Source: Opisthocomus hoazin (taxonomy: Eukaryota; Chordata; Aves; Opisthocomiformes; Opisthocomidae). Taken from it: DNA of 64,000 bases. Position numbers and translations under genes: made by a program. The notes beneath the pieces are model-generated. The model saw only the letters and a list, made by a program, of their open reading frames with translations, had not been told where the DNA came from and ran no database searches. Of this stretch, positions 11,201 to 23,800 are shown piece by piece. Location: positions 3,286,001 to 3,350,000 of the forward strand of contig NC_134436.1 in assembly GCF_030867145.1 (NCBI RefSeq), in the 5' to 3' direction. Position 1 is the first letter of the stretch. Every line of letters begins with the position of its first letter.

Positions 11201-14200
11201 GACCAGCAGCCCATCCTAGGCTTTGCAGCAGGATTTCCCAAGATGCATAATGTGAACCCTTCTGGCTATGGGAATTGCTTCCAAGGAACATGGGACAGTG
11301 GCTTGTAAGGAGCCACACGTGTGCTGCAGCATGTAGGCATTTCTGTCTGGATTGGATATGGGAAGAGCAGGTGACGGTGTGGTGAGGCTGTGTGGGGTCC
11401 CCATCTGTGGGATTCTCCCATGACAACCTGCCAAGCCAATGCCCTCCTCACTCCAGCTGGAGCTACTGGCTTTTCCAGGACTAGGTTCCTTCACGCTCTT
11501 ATGTTTGGCTGACTACTTGCAATTAGCACTAATTAGTATCTCTTTTGACAGTGCCTTGTCTCTACTTCCCTGTGCCTTGTCCTTGACACATCACACTGGG
11601 TGCTGGGACCCATTTTGTCCTGAGGCATCTCCACCAGACTTGGCAGCAAAGCTGGAGGATGGTTTTGGGGCTGCAACATGTTGTCCTGGAGGGCCTGCCT
11701 GTAGGCATTTTAGTTTGCAGAGGCCGGTTGCATCTCGTCTTCCTAGAGGCTCCCTGATTTCTTTTGCTCTGCAAAGCTGTGGTGCTAGGCGTGCAGTCCC
11801 ACTGCCCAGCTAGTTTTGGCTTGTCCCCAGGACCAGCGTACCGAGAGCAGTGTTACAGGGTCTCCCTGACTGCTGCTGGCAGAACGGAACCTTAGGGGGC
11901 ACAGCTGGGCAGCCCTGCCCTTTCCCAGCCCCCCTGAGCCATCCTGAGCCCTGATAAGGGCAGGCTGGTAGGAGCAGGGCAGCTGGCACTGCCTGCCCCT
12001 GCTCCTGGCTCCATGGAGAAGCCCTGTGCAAGTCCTCAGGAAGTTAAATCCTGCCGGGAATTGGTGCAAGAGTGGTCTCAGCAGAGGGTCATGTTTACTG
12101 AAGTAGTCTTACCCTCTGGAAAAACCTGAGCTGGGGTGGCAGTGATAGGTACAGGATGGTCTTAGGAGAGACCCCCTGCTACCCTGTGAGGAAGGCCAGG
12201 AGAAACGGAGAGGAACCCCCAATAGGTAAGGATGTGAAAAACCAGCATGCAAATAATGTATATTTGTGCATTGACTCTGCAGAGGGTTTTGGAGAACAGG
12301 AATAGAAGAAACCCTCAGATTATGCCCCAGATGACTTGAGCAACTCAAGAGGGAAAGCTGATTCACAAAGTAACATGCCATTGGAAACCTCCACCCCTCA
12401 TCACAGCACCTCCTCCTTCTGATCTTGATGTGTAACATTCACAGCCTACCCCAGCTCTGGATATCTGCCATTTGGATGGTGCAAAGGAGGACAGGACAGG
12501 TCCATCCAGCCCCACGGGGATATTGCATTGTCTGCAGGAATTGACCTTCAAGAAGGAAGATGGTGCCTCTCCTGCCATGGGAAGTCACGGCCTCTGCACC
12601 ACAAGTAGATGGCCACCTCAGCTTCTGCCCACACATGAATGTGCAGACACTGTGTGCAAACCTGGGTGAGCTGTGAGTGTGGCTGTGGTGCCTCGTGATG
12701 GCACGGGCTGGAGGAGACAGCCACATCAGGGGTTAAACCATTACAGCAAAGTCTAACAGAGCCTCGGCTCCGGAGTCCTCCGGTGCAGCTCCTGCTAAAC
12801 CACAGTTTTCCTACATTTTCCCGAAAGATCCTGGTATCAGACTGCTGGCAGAAAGAGAGGCTGAACTCAAGATTTCTGTGAATATCAGTGCAAGCACTAA
12901 AGAATTGTCTACTAAACCCACCAAATTTTATAGCTGGTTAATCTAAAAGGCTGCGTAGGAAAGTATTATCACCTCTTTCTTCCCAGGCCTGAACCTGATT
13001 GCAACATAAATCTCATAAATGGATTTGTAATTATCTCTGGGAATTATTTAAATAGATGAGCGTTTTGTTTAATCTCACAACCGTTAAATGTGTTAGGGCT
13101 AGGTGGAAGATCTGGGCAGAAATAAGGTGTGTCACATTTGGGATGGGGCCATTTCGGTGGGGGAGGGAGGGATAAAGGGATCGCACCATTTGCGGTCTTC
13201 GAGTAAAAGTTCTCTGTGTCAGCCACAAGCTGTGAGGAAGCAAAAGGGAGGCCCTGTTCCTGCTGTGAGGTGCTGGGGAGCCAGGCGCAGGGATGGTGTG
13301 GTAATGAAGTTTCATGTGGATGTTGCTGAGTTAAGACTCAACTTTAGTGGGTCTCTGTGCACACACGTTAGCTCCGTAGGTCCAGTGGGAAAACGAAGAG
13401 CTCAGGACTGCCCAGGAACTGCCAAAATCCCCAGTCCTTTGTGCTTCAGCTGCATCAGAGCCCTGAAAAGCTTTCATACATATTTTTTCAATACTCACAA
13501 TAGTGTGGTTTGGTGCCTAGTAAATAGCTGCTTAACAGCAGAACACACAGCAGTCAGCTTCACTCATCCTTTAGAGATGCTGAAATTGGAGGAAAAAAAT
13601 TACAAGGCAGAAAAAAGAAAAGGATTAAAGAAAAGGTGAAAGAAGGCAGAGTCAGACTGGACACAAGCACCTCTGGAGAGCCAAATCCAGGCACTCACGG
13701 TCAGAGGTGTGTTGGGGAATGGAGGGAAGGGCAGGGAAGCCTGTGGGTTGTCAGGGCTCGAAGAGCAGGACGCAGGACGTGCCGAGCCTCGCGATGTTTC
13801 TGAGCACCAAAGCCCCAGGTCGCCTCCATTGTCTCTTTCTTGCCTCCCAACTGAGGCTGAGCACCTTGTAGGTCTCCTTTCTTTTCCTCTCCTAATTTGC
13901 CTTGGGCACTCAGTGGCCGAGGTTAGAAATGCTGGTCTTGCATATGGCTTGCTCAGGATTAGCTACTAAAGTGAGCGGAAAAAACCAGCTTTTTACCTCA
14001 TTTCAAAGCTATTTAAGCCAAATGTTCCTGTGTGGACATGAGGTGAAAATCACCACGTTGTTCTGAGCATGAAATCAGCTTTCCTAGAGTCGAAAGAGAA
14101 GCATTTTGTAGTCAAGCTTCTTGGTTAGATGCTGGGATGTGGCAGGAGGGCTGCAGTCTGCGCCCTGGGAAAATGGTCTTCCTTCAGCCTGGTGGAGGGA

Positions 14201-17200
14201 CAGATTGCTTGGACCTCGGACAGCCCCATAGACCTTTTAGGCTATGGCAAAGGAAAGGTGCTGAGCAAAGGTGTGGCTGGTTAAATACAGGTGTGTGGGG
14301 GCAGCATGCCCTGCGGCAGAGTCTGCTGCACTTAGCTGGCACTGGTGGGTGCCCGCTCCCAGCATGGCAGCTCCCACAGCACCCCAAATGCAGACTGCTG
14401 GTGGAGGGGTGGCAGCATGCTTCATTTCTCTGCTGGAAATAATTACTACTAATACTCTACTTGACATCAAAGGCCACGTGCTGGACATGCACAGGAAGCA
14501 AAGAGTTATTCCCTCTAAATAGCAGCATGCATCATTAAAAAAAATTGTAGCTAACTCTACTTTGCCCAAATGAGCAGGTCTTTCGAGAGCTCACTTAGGT
14601 GAGCAATCCAAGAGGTCTCTGCTGTTACGCTGCTCGACAGATGGTTTACATGTTTCTGAATCACTGATTCCCGTTTTGTGTCAAAGATCTGTCTGGGCAG
14701 AATTACTTTAGGGTGCACAACAGAAAGGCAAAAAAGCCAAACAGCCAGTTCTGCTCTGACTGAACCAGGGGCCCTGACCCAGACCTGCACCACAAAGGGG
14801 CCCAGCAGGATTGTGGCTGTCACTGCGCTGCCTTCCCCATCCTCCTCTTCCTCAGGCACTGCTCTCCTAAGAGACTTAGAGCTGCCCCGGTGCACCCAGC
14901 TTCACCCAGTAATGGCGATTCGTGTGCTTTCATTCAGGTCTGCCCATCTTGGCTCCACGGGCAGTGTCCATCTGTCTATCTGCCCATCGCCAGGGCTTGG
15001 GCTGCATCTTTTACAACAACCTGCAAGGGAGAGCTTGGGTCAGAGGTGAGCACATAGGGCCGGGACACCTGTTCTGCTCACAGTGAGATGTGGTACAGGC
15101 TGAAATCTGCAGTTTGATGAAGGTTTGTTTCTTTGACAAGTGACCTGAATTGCACGTGTTTCTGGCAGTACTGGGCTGCTGCCAGACTCTGGCTTAGAGG
15201 TGAGCTGGGATGCTGGGCAAGGACATCTGGGCCATCACACAAGGGAGTCCATGAGATGCCTCACTGGGAAGATTTATGATGCGAAGTGAAAAAAAGAACT
15301 AGAAATTAATCCTTCATCTGGCTTCCTGACCCATCCCTGGAAGACTCTCTTTCACTAGGGGCTGGACAACTGGCAGACACATAGGCCACTGGTTCTCCAC
15401 TCTGAGGTTCATTTCCTTCTCCCCAGAAGGGCTTGGTTAGCATGTGGGGTCTCCTGACAAGCTCAGAGGTGTCAGCTATTTAAGCCGTACACTTGGCTTC
15501 CCACTAGCCATTATGGGCAAAATTAGGGCAGAAGACCATGTTGCTTGTAGGGAATGAGCCTGCATGAAGGACAGCAGAGCTCAGGAGACCCTGCCCAGCA
15601 TGCTCCCAGTTCAATGGCACTGGGAGCTGAGTGGTCTGAGAGCAGGCCATGAGTTGCAGCTGAGGACTTTGTCCTGCCTGTTACTCTTGGCACCTCCTGC
15701 TGTGGCCAAGAGAGGTGCCAGGCTTGTGTCAACACATTGCAATAAGGTTTGATGGCCTTAAGACTGACAGATGTCCTGGGATGGGCAGTGCTGGTTGCCA
15801 GATGTTCCCACCATCCCACATCTAATGGCTGTGTGCCTAGAGCTGTTTCAGGAGGATCGACCGTGTAATCCCTCCTGGTCCGCAAAAAGCCATGGCTCGG
15901 CTGCTCTTCCAGTCAGGGGCTGCAGAGGCCACGCCAGGGATCCTTGTGTGCTAGCACTGTCTGCACTTGGATAGGGACACCATGGCCCAAGGTGGCACAG
16001 GGGCGGTCCCCTGGCTGTGACAGCAGCAGGACTCAAGGGTATACGTCCTCGCTCCTGACAGTGTCCTTCACTCTCTGAGAGACTTCCCAGTGCTGCTCCC
16101 ATCTGTAGCTCACCTTTCCCAGGTGTACTACCTATTGCCCAAATGCTGGTGCTTCAGAAGCTTCTTTAGGTTTATGAACATTTAGCCCTTGGTAGAGCCA
16201 CAGATTTTTAAAACCAAAAGGTCATTTCTAGGGGTGCTTCATTGCACGTCTGGCTACAGAAAGGGTGCAGAAACACCCACCACCCACACCTTCCATGTGA
16301 CAGCCCTGAGTTGCAGGGCTCCGCTCTCAGTTTCGAGGTCTCGGGTGACTGTCAGTCCAACATCACTTGCTCAGCCACATCTGAGGCGTGTCCTCAGTGC
16401 TGTCATCTTCAGGCCACTCTCTCTTTCTCTACTGTTTTATGCAGGATTAATCTGCTACCAGAAACCTCTTCTATGAAGGTACCTGTAGAGATGCTCAGGT
16501 CAGCTCTTCTGTCTGCATCAAAGACATCACACTTCTTCAGTTTCCCAGTATGTCACATGTGCCATACCTTGAATGGTATTTATGGAAGGGCTGCAAGCTT
16601 TTACCAAAATAAAAGAAAACCCATGAATTTATATTTTGCTGCCAGTAGTTGCGCAAGGGGGTAACAAAGTGTAATAATAATTTTCTACACAAAGCAAATT
16701 AAGCTGGTATTTAGTTTACTGATTAGTGATTATTGAATAATTATTTGCTATCATTGTATCCACTGTTACTAATTCCATCCCAGAGAAGCAGAGGCTTGCT
16801 GAGAAATCAGTGAGCTGCAGGCTAAAAATGAACTAAGGGAAGTCCACCACAGAAAATGCAAGGATTAGGGGCACTTAGTGCCATGGGGCATCAGGAGGGC
16901 CAGGAGCAGGGCCAGAGGACACCAAAGCTGGGCACAGGGATTCCTTATGCCCCTGCTGCTCTCCATCATGGGGCTCACAGCTCATGCCACACATGACATT
17001 ATTTTAGTGTGCTTAGACACAATGTTTGGCTAAACATGTCTGCAGCTCCGCTGAATCACATCTCCACCAAAAGTTTTATCTGCAGGGTTTTAGGAACACA
17101 GGAGGAGCCGTGATGGGGCAAGCCCTGCACTGGAATCGCACCTGGGTGCTGAGCGCCCTGTTGCTCAGGCAGGGATGCTCCTGGGTGCCGGATCTTGCAC

Positions 17201-20200
17201 CGTGCAGCCCTGGGCTCAGCCGCTCCTGCCAGGCATCACCGTGACTCAGCCCACACATGGGATCTCCCAAGGAGCGGTGGGGGCTCATTTGTCCCAGCAC
17301 ACCTTGCTTCACACTCCATTAAATTCTCAAACTCCCTTCTTGCAGCTGGTGGTCAAAGCAACATGTCAATCACAGTCTTTGGGGACATCAGCATCTGCTA
17401 TGAGCCAGAGCAAACACTTACGGGGTGGGGCAACACCACTAACCAGAGGGAAAGTTGTTGGTATTGCTGCTAGAGGTGATTTTTAAAGAGGAGCAACATG
17501 ATTTTCCAGCTGAATTCTATTATCTTGGGATAAGTTTACTGATTGACAAAGTGAGGGGAAAATGATCAGGTTGGTTTCCCATCTGAACAACTATTTGATG
17601 TTACCATCAGTATTGCTTCTCTGTTTTAAGCTCCTCTCTTTCCCCACTTTTAACATCTCCATATTTTAGACCTGGAGAAAAAAAATCTGGGGTGAAACAA
17701 TTCACATTATGCCTTTACAGTTACCACCCCCTGCTGGGTTGAAAAGGAAGCTGTTTGGAGATGGATCAAGCTCACGTCTATGCCTTCTCATTGCAATTAT
17801 GCATTTCTTGAAATCAAGAGCAGTCTCTAACTCCAAACACCTACATGGCTGTACCGGGGAGCTATCAGCTGGCTTTTGAGCCACCTTTCCATGCAAGCAG
17901 TGGTGGTGGCGACAGCAAAAGTACCTGCTCTGGTTTCCTATGTCAGAAAATGCCACCCTGTGGCACTTCTTTTTTCTTGAATAACCTAATAATGTCCTGA
18001 AGAGACACCAGGTTCTCTGCAATGCCAAACAAGCCAGCGTGGAAGAAATTACTTTGTCTGGAAGCCATCACGTGGGGCAAAGCCAGTTTAAGGTAACTCT
18101 GTATCTGAGTTACTGAAGTGTCGCCCCCATCAGTCACAAAAAAATGCAAGCAATTACTAAAACCGTAAGTTTGTGATCATTGTTTTTGTCAAATGTTTCA
18201 GTCCGCTTTTTATTTTAAGCATTAAAATGAGAAGCTACCAGAGGCAGCGAGATCAGAGCTGTGGGCACGTCCCCAGAGCGGGTCGGGCCATCTACCTTGT
18301 TCTCTCCTGGCTCCTGTATTAAGGCGTCGTTAGAGCTGCAAGGCTCAGCAGTGGGTTGAATCATTTCCTGAGCTATGTTTGTAATACCTCATGCTAAAAA
18401 TAGCGTGTGGGGGGTGGGGGTGGGAAACAAAGCTAATGGGGAAATATTCTCTTCCAAAATAAGGGCTTTGCACGGCTCAGCAAGGTACAGGGCAGCTATT
18501 CTCTACTTCTTCTGAAGCACCAACCACTGGCCAGGGCTGGCAGGTATCAGCATGGAGAAACATCTGTCCCAAATAAGTTTCCTGGTGTTACTCGTATAAA
18601 TGTAGCCATTTTATTAGTGTGCTCAACTTCTCCTAAACGAGAAAGCAAATTACTAGGAATATACTACTCATAACCACGTGCTAGCTCTCATATGAGAAAA
18701 AGATGGGTATAAATACACTATTCATCACAATAAGTGGAGAGCAGAATTACTTCCAGTGGAAGCAGCATGGTGTCCAGTGTGTTTTGATTGGTGATCAGCT
18801 GGGGGTGACAGCCTCGCGGAGAGCTGGGACTGCACTGCAGGGCCAGGGGACAGAAATCGTGGACCTTTCCAAACCAACGTGGGTGAGAGGAGTGGGAAGG
18901 GGCAGCGGGTGGCTGGGGGAGACGCTGGCCGTCTACACGGAGCAGGGTCTGGGCTCACCACTCCCCAGCTGAGCCACGGCTCCGGCAAGCGCAAGGCAGC
19001 CAGCAGCATTGCCGCAGTGTGAGCACGCGCGGGGAGGACGGGAATCCTGCCCTGAATACGAAGCGTGAAATCCACGTCCAAAAAAATTTCAAATAGTGCA
19101 TAATGTAAGCATTCAGTGGATTTCCTAACCAGGGATCTAGCATTGAGGGCGTTAAATTAAACATTAGGTGACTTAGCATGCTGTACAAGGAAGCCTGGGA
19201 AATGAGAAATGCAGGGGATAGAATGCATTATTTACCATTTCAGTTTTTCCCCAGTTTTGAACGCGTAAGAAGGAACAAGCGTATGCAGTGCTTAGAGGGG
19301 GACACAGTGTGGCCAAACTCTGCATTTGCAACAACTGCCTGCTATTCCTGCTTGGTCCTTTTACATGGATTTCTCCATCCAGCCTCTCACTAACTGCACT
19401 CCTGCCGCTTTCCATCTGCAGCCAGAAACCCTGCCAAGGCTGCTCCACGCCAGGCTGGAGCCCCAGGGCAGGGCATCACCTAGTCCATCCTCCACCCCGG
19501 GAGTGCCGGAGTGCTCTGGGAGCCGCGCAAGCCAGCTCCCCCGCATCAGAGAGCAGCCCCAGTCCTCTGCTGCTTGGAGCAGGTGGAAGCCCCCCGAATT
19601 CACCTTCAGCCTTGATGATGATCCAAAGCACTCGTCCACTTCAGCTTCTTGTGACTGCCCGAGGACCTGAGGCCCCTGAGCAGGGTCATGGGGCTGGGAG
19701 CATGGGACTTTCCTGCAGCCTTGTGACAGTGGAAAGCAGGACCAAGCCACGCTGGAACTGAGTTTGACTTGACTTGTTACCTTGAAGGATGATGTTTTAC
19801 TTCTATCCCAATGCCTTCTGCTAAAAAAAAATATATATATATATACATGCACTAGGACTGACACTGGCGAAAACTGCAGCTAAGCAGCACCATTTGCTCC
19901 AGGGTTTTCAGTTCAGAGTATCCTGCTCTGTCTCAGCAATGTAATCAGCTATCTGGGATACGAAGGGGCAGTCTCGTGATGTGGCAGGGGTTGAAAAACA
20001 TTAGCTAGCACTCCTGTTGGACCTCGCAGGGAGAGGCATGCTTTGCATCTTCCTCAGAATTTAAAACACAAGGATGCATTGAAAGAACCTGCTTTGGAAG
20101 ATTTTAAAGAACAGCACGAACTGAAAAAGCAGCTGCCAAAATTAATTTCCAGCATTAAAAATCAGCACTGATGAGAGCCATCTTAGATCAAATAATTTAT

Positions 20201-20784
20201 TTAGTAATTCCATGTAAACACTTCAGATTTACTAGCAAATACAATGCTTGCTGTTCTTTTAAATAGATGATTCAAAAAATAAGAATCTATTATTAATGGC
20301 AGGTTGACTAGAGATGTCCATACTACTGTACAATAAGGAATTTGTTTTCTAATGGATTTAACATCTCGATTTTTCTTGTTCTGCATTTACTTTACACAAA
20401 GCCCAAAGGACACACGTTTGAACTGCTCCCTGATGATGCCACTGCGGACCCGGGTGTTTTGGGGAAGGTACGTAGGCAAATCCTCCCATCCTGGCATTGG
20501 TATAAGCTGATGTGAGAGTGGGGGTGGCAGAACTTACGTGAACACTGTTCACAAACACACACCTTTTCGGTCAGAAAACAGAAAATGAAGGGTGGAGAAC
20601 TTCTCTTTGGGATGTATAAAAGCAACGAACTCCATCGTTGGCATTTACTTATCAACACAGCAGTACACATACACGTATCCACAGTCTTGGAAAATCATCC
20701 TATGAGCTGGAGAAAGCAGTGATTCTGAGGCTTGGTACACCAGTGCACTAAAACCAAAAGAATGATACCTTCTTACATAGTCAA
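5239..20784. other. long gene-poor stretch
   Basis: Both strands were read and no recognisable exon, RNA gene or transposon was found. Small features seen are a run of 18 G at 5743-5760, (AC)7 at 8577-8590, a G-run cluster GGGGGG-T-GGGGG-T-GGG at 18409-18424, and a short (AT)n at 19831-19845. Frames of 100-178 codons, such as 13,103-13,639 plus, look like chance. This may be intergenic or intronic DNA between PURA and a gene beyond the left edge. Small exons could be missed by eye. Confidence 0.45.
5743..5760 (+). repeat. homopolymer G18
   Basis: Eighteen consecutive G residues followed by TGAGC. Runs of this length are unstable and prone to sequencing or assembly error. Confidence 0.95.
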
Positions 20785-20800
20785 ATGAAAAATAAATATC

Positions 20801-20822
20801 TTTATTTTCTGCCTACTTTATT
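20801..20822 (-). promoter_or_regulatory. twin poly(A) signals, minus strand
   Basis: Two TTTATT motifs on the plus strand (20801-20806 and 20817-20822) read as AATAAA on the minus strand, 16 bases apart. Immediately downstream on the minus strand (about 20,760-20,720) is a T/GT-rich stretch that suits a downstream processing element. Upstream on the same strand, 20.8-22.1 kb is AT-rich like a 3' UTR. This is the best candidate for the 3' end of a minus-strand transcript left of PURA. Whether that is a very extended PURA transcript or a separate gene cannot be told from the sequence. Confidence 0.4.
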
Positions 20823-23800
20823 TCAGTTTTCAAATAAATTTTAAATAAATCTGTACAAAGTATACTGTTACAGTATATATTCATAAGTTAACTGAAATGC
20901 CTAAGTGTAACAACACTACAATAAAGCAGTATAGATTGGCACATCTCTAATAAAGATTAACTTTTACACTCAAAAAATACCAATTCCCGTGAAAATCCTT
21001 GGTATATTTTTGGTATTTTTATGCAAGTTATGTTGCAAACATATTACAGACCAATTCTCCCCTGCCTTAAAAAGAAAATAACTTCTAACGGTTTTTCAGA
21101 GAACGTGAACATCTTTATGCTGTTAAAGGGACACCATCAGGCTAAAAGAGAGAGAGAGAGACATTTTTTTAAAAAAAGTAAAAACTTTGGTCAAAAATTT
21201 GCAAGTTTTAGACTTTGAGCACTTTTACCCATCTCGCTGAGCTCCGACTGCAGTCGGTGCCAGGGATGGCAGGACCGTGGCAGCACCACCAGGCATCTCA
21301 GCTCTCACTGGGACTGGAGAGACCCCGTGCCCCCGGCCAGCTGGCTCCTCGCAGTGGCTGGATTTTGGCAGGAATGCTTCCAGCCAAATACCCAAACCAA
21401 CAAGCAAAGTATCTTTTTCCCCTTGCGATTAAAAAGGAATTAACACACATGCACTGGGAGTGAGTTTTGCTTTTTCTTCCCCCCCCTCCTCCGCCAAGAA
21501 TCTAAAATTGATCTGACAGTGTCCCTTTGCTCAAAATAAAGACTTCCGTAATATATAGATTAGATATTGAAGCAAACTTGTTCACAGGGTGAAAAAGCCA
21601 GGTACGTTTCAAAATTCAAGTTTTCAAATCCAACTGCAGTTGTTAAGATTCATGAACTCTTGAAACCTCCTAGTATTTCATTAGATAATTCCAAACTGGG
21701 GATTTGGGGATAAATATTACAGATTAAGAGCAAGAGTTTTCTCTCTTAATCTTTTCATTGATACATTAAATCAATGTTTACATGCTGAAAGTTAATCTTA
21801 CATTAGAATGTAATGCAATATTGGCTGCAACATAAACCTATAAATAAATCAACTACCATAGATTAAACTCTGTTAAATATTTCTAAGTTAATAAAATATT
21901 GACAGTATTATAAAATTACAGTATTTACAATAAGAAAAAATCTAGACTAATATATACCTTTAACAGATCTCTTCTCCAATTTGGGATTGCAATGGAATTA
22001 TGAATATATGAACGATTTATTAGAAAGTTGCATTGCAATTATCATTTTTACATTAGAGCTAGAGAGGGTAATCTGTCACTGCCTTTGAAAAAAAAAAAAA
22101 AGTGACTTCTGATGGTGGGGTGTAGCTTTTGAGTACCAAACTGGTAACAGGAGTCCTCCGCAAGACGTCTGAAGATAATGTAGGACCAGCCTCAACTGCT
22201 CAGATTAAAGTTGTATTACAGAACTGCCAGCAATCAGAACCACCCAGGCTGCAAAAGGGGAGGAAAGGTAGTTTTCAGCTCAAAGTGCACAGCTGGAATG
22301 GTCCCCTCATTCTGGTCTCCAACTAAGGCAGCAGAAGCTTCGATCTGCACTCAAAAACTGCAAAAACCTCAGCTTTTGGGTTCGGTAGGAGGAAATTAGC
22401 TGCTGGTGCTCCTTAAAGGGACATAGTTAGGTTGCAGCTATGTCAAAAACACTCTCGCCAACCATGTATGATAAAAACAGACTAGGCATTTGAGATCCTC
22501 TTTGGCTTGCTTTTTTGGGAGGCTGTGGTTTTTTTGGGGTCAGGGCTGGGTTGGACTTTTTTTTTTTCATTTTGTTTTCTTGGGAGACAAATACTGGCTG
22601 GGACCATCCAGTCAATTCATTTCCTATTCCTCGCCAGCTTCTCTGTTTCTTGAGTATTAGCATAATGCTGTTGTGTTTGGGTCGCAAACACTTGTGGAAA
22701 AAAAGGAGACTTTAACACTCCCAAGTCGAATTGTCTTGGTACAAACCAAAACTCAAAAAAAATGACCTAAAGCAATTCCCGTCATTAAAAAGTGCCAGCT
22801 GCTTTTGGGGTCCCAGACACCTAGCAATGTCCTTTTAAGGATAAGATCTTTTACTTGCCCTTTTTCCCAGACTTGGAGGAAGAGTTTACAATCAGTTTAG
22901 CCAGGCAATGTTCAAATTCTCTCCTTCCTCCCCACATCACATTTATTTTCTAGCAGTAAATTAGAAAAAAATGGGGGGAAAAAAATAATTTTCAAATTCC
23001 TTCCCCACCCTTCCCTCCCCCAGTCTTGTTCACTGTAAAACCGACATGGCAATTTTTAGTGTCTATTTTTGGATAAATTATTTTCTAAGCCCCAAGCCTG
23101 AAGATGCTTGTGAGAGACCTACCCACAGGCTTCAGTGAGGTGAAGCAATTTATGCATTTGCAGGGGTTTCTACCAGTTCCCATAGTGGGCAGCTGGGAAC
23201 ACCCCTGTCCTTAAAAGCAGGCTTTAAAATGGTAAGAGAATAATTTGTAAACTCAGGTCTACGTTACCAACAGAAGGCTCTAGGTCCTGCGGGCTCCAGT
23301 TCCCAGAGATGCAGAGCAGGAAAACTAGAAAGAAAACTTGGTACCTTTCAATCACCTGCCCGGTTGTACTGGGGGGGAGCGGGGAACGAGAGAGACAAAA
23401 TGACAACTGACCTTATAAACAAAGGTATGTTTAGGGCTTCTGGTTTCAGGAATAAACCGATATTTACTGGTAAAAGTCTGCCAAAAAACAAAAACAGAAA
23501 CACAGGATTACTGGTAAATATTGGTTTATATGGAGAAGTTAAAAAAAAAAAAGTCATTGTGCTCCTGATCTCCACGTGCTCCTGAGCAAGAGCTGAGAGC
23601 TGCCCCACGGCATCCCTACACTCAGCGGCATCTTTGGCACCCAGACACCTCAAACCAGAAGCCTTGTTTTAAGAGGAAAGTCGTGCTGCTTTCCTTTACT
23701 CCCCTTAAACTACACGTTTCTTTCTGGATTTTCCCCCAACCCCCCTCCCTCCTCAAAGCTGGTCCTACGGCGGTTTGGCTCAGGAGATGGAAAGTCTTCT

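Noticed and set aside
13103-13639. 178-codon plus-strand frame
   Set aside because: No recognisable family. It ends in Lys-rich low complexity from an A-rich stretch, so it is treated as chance.
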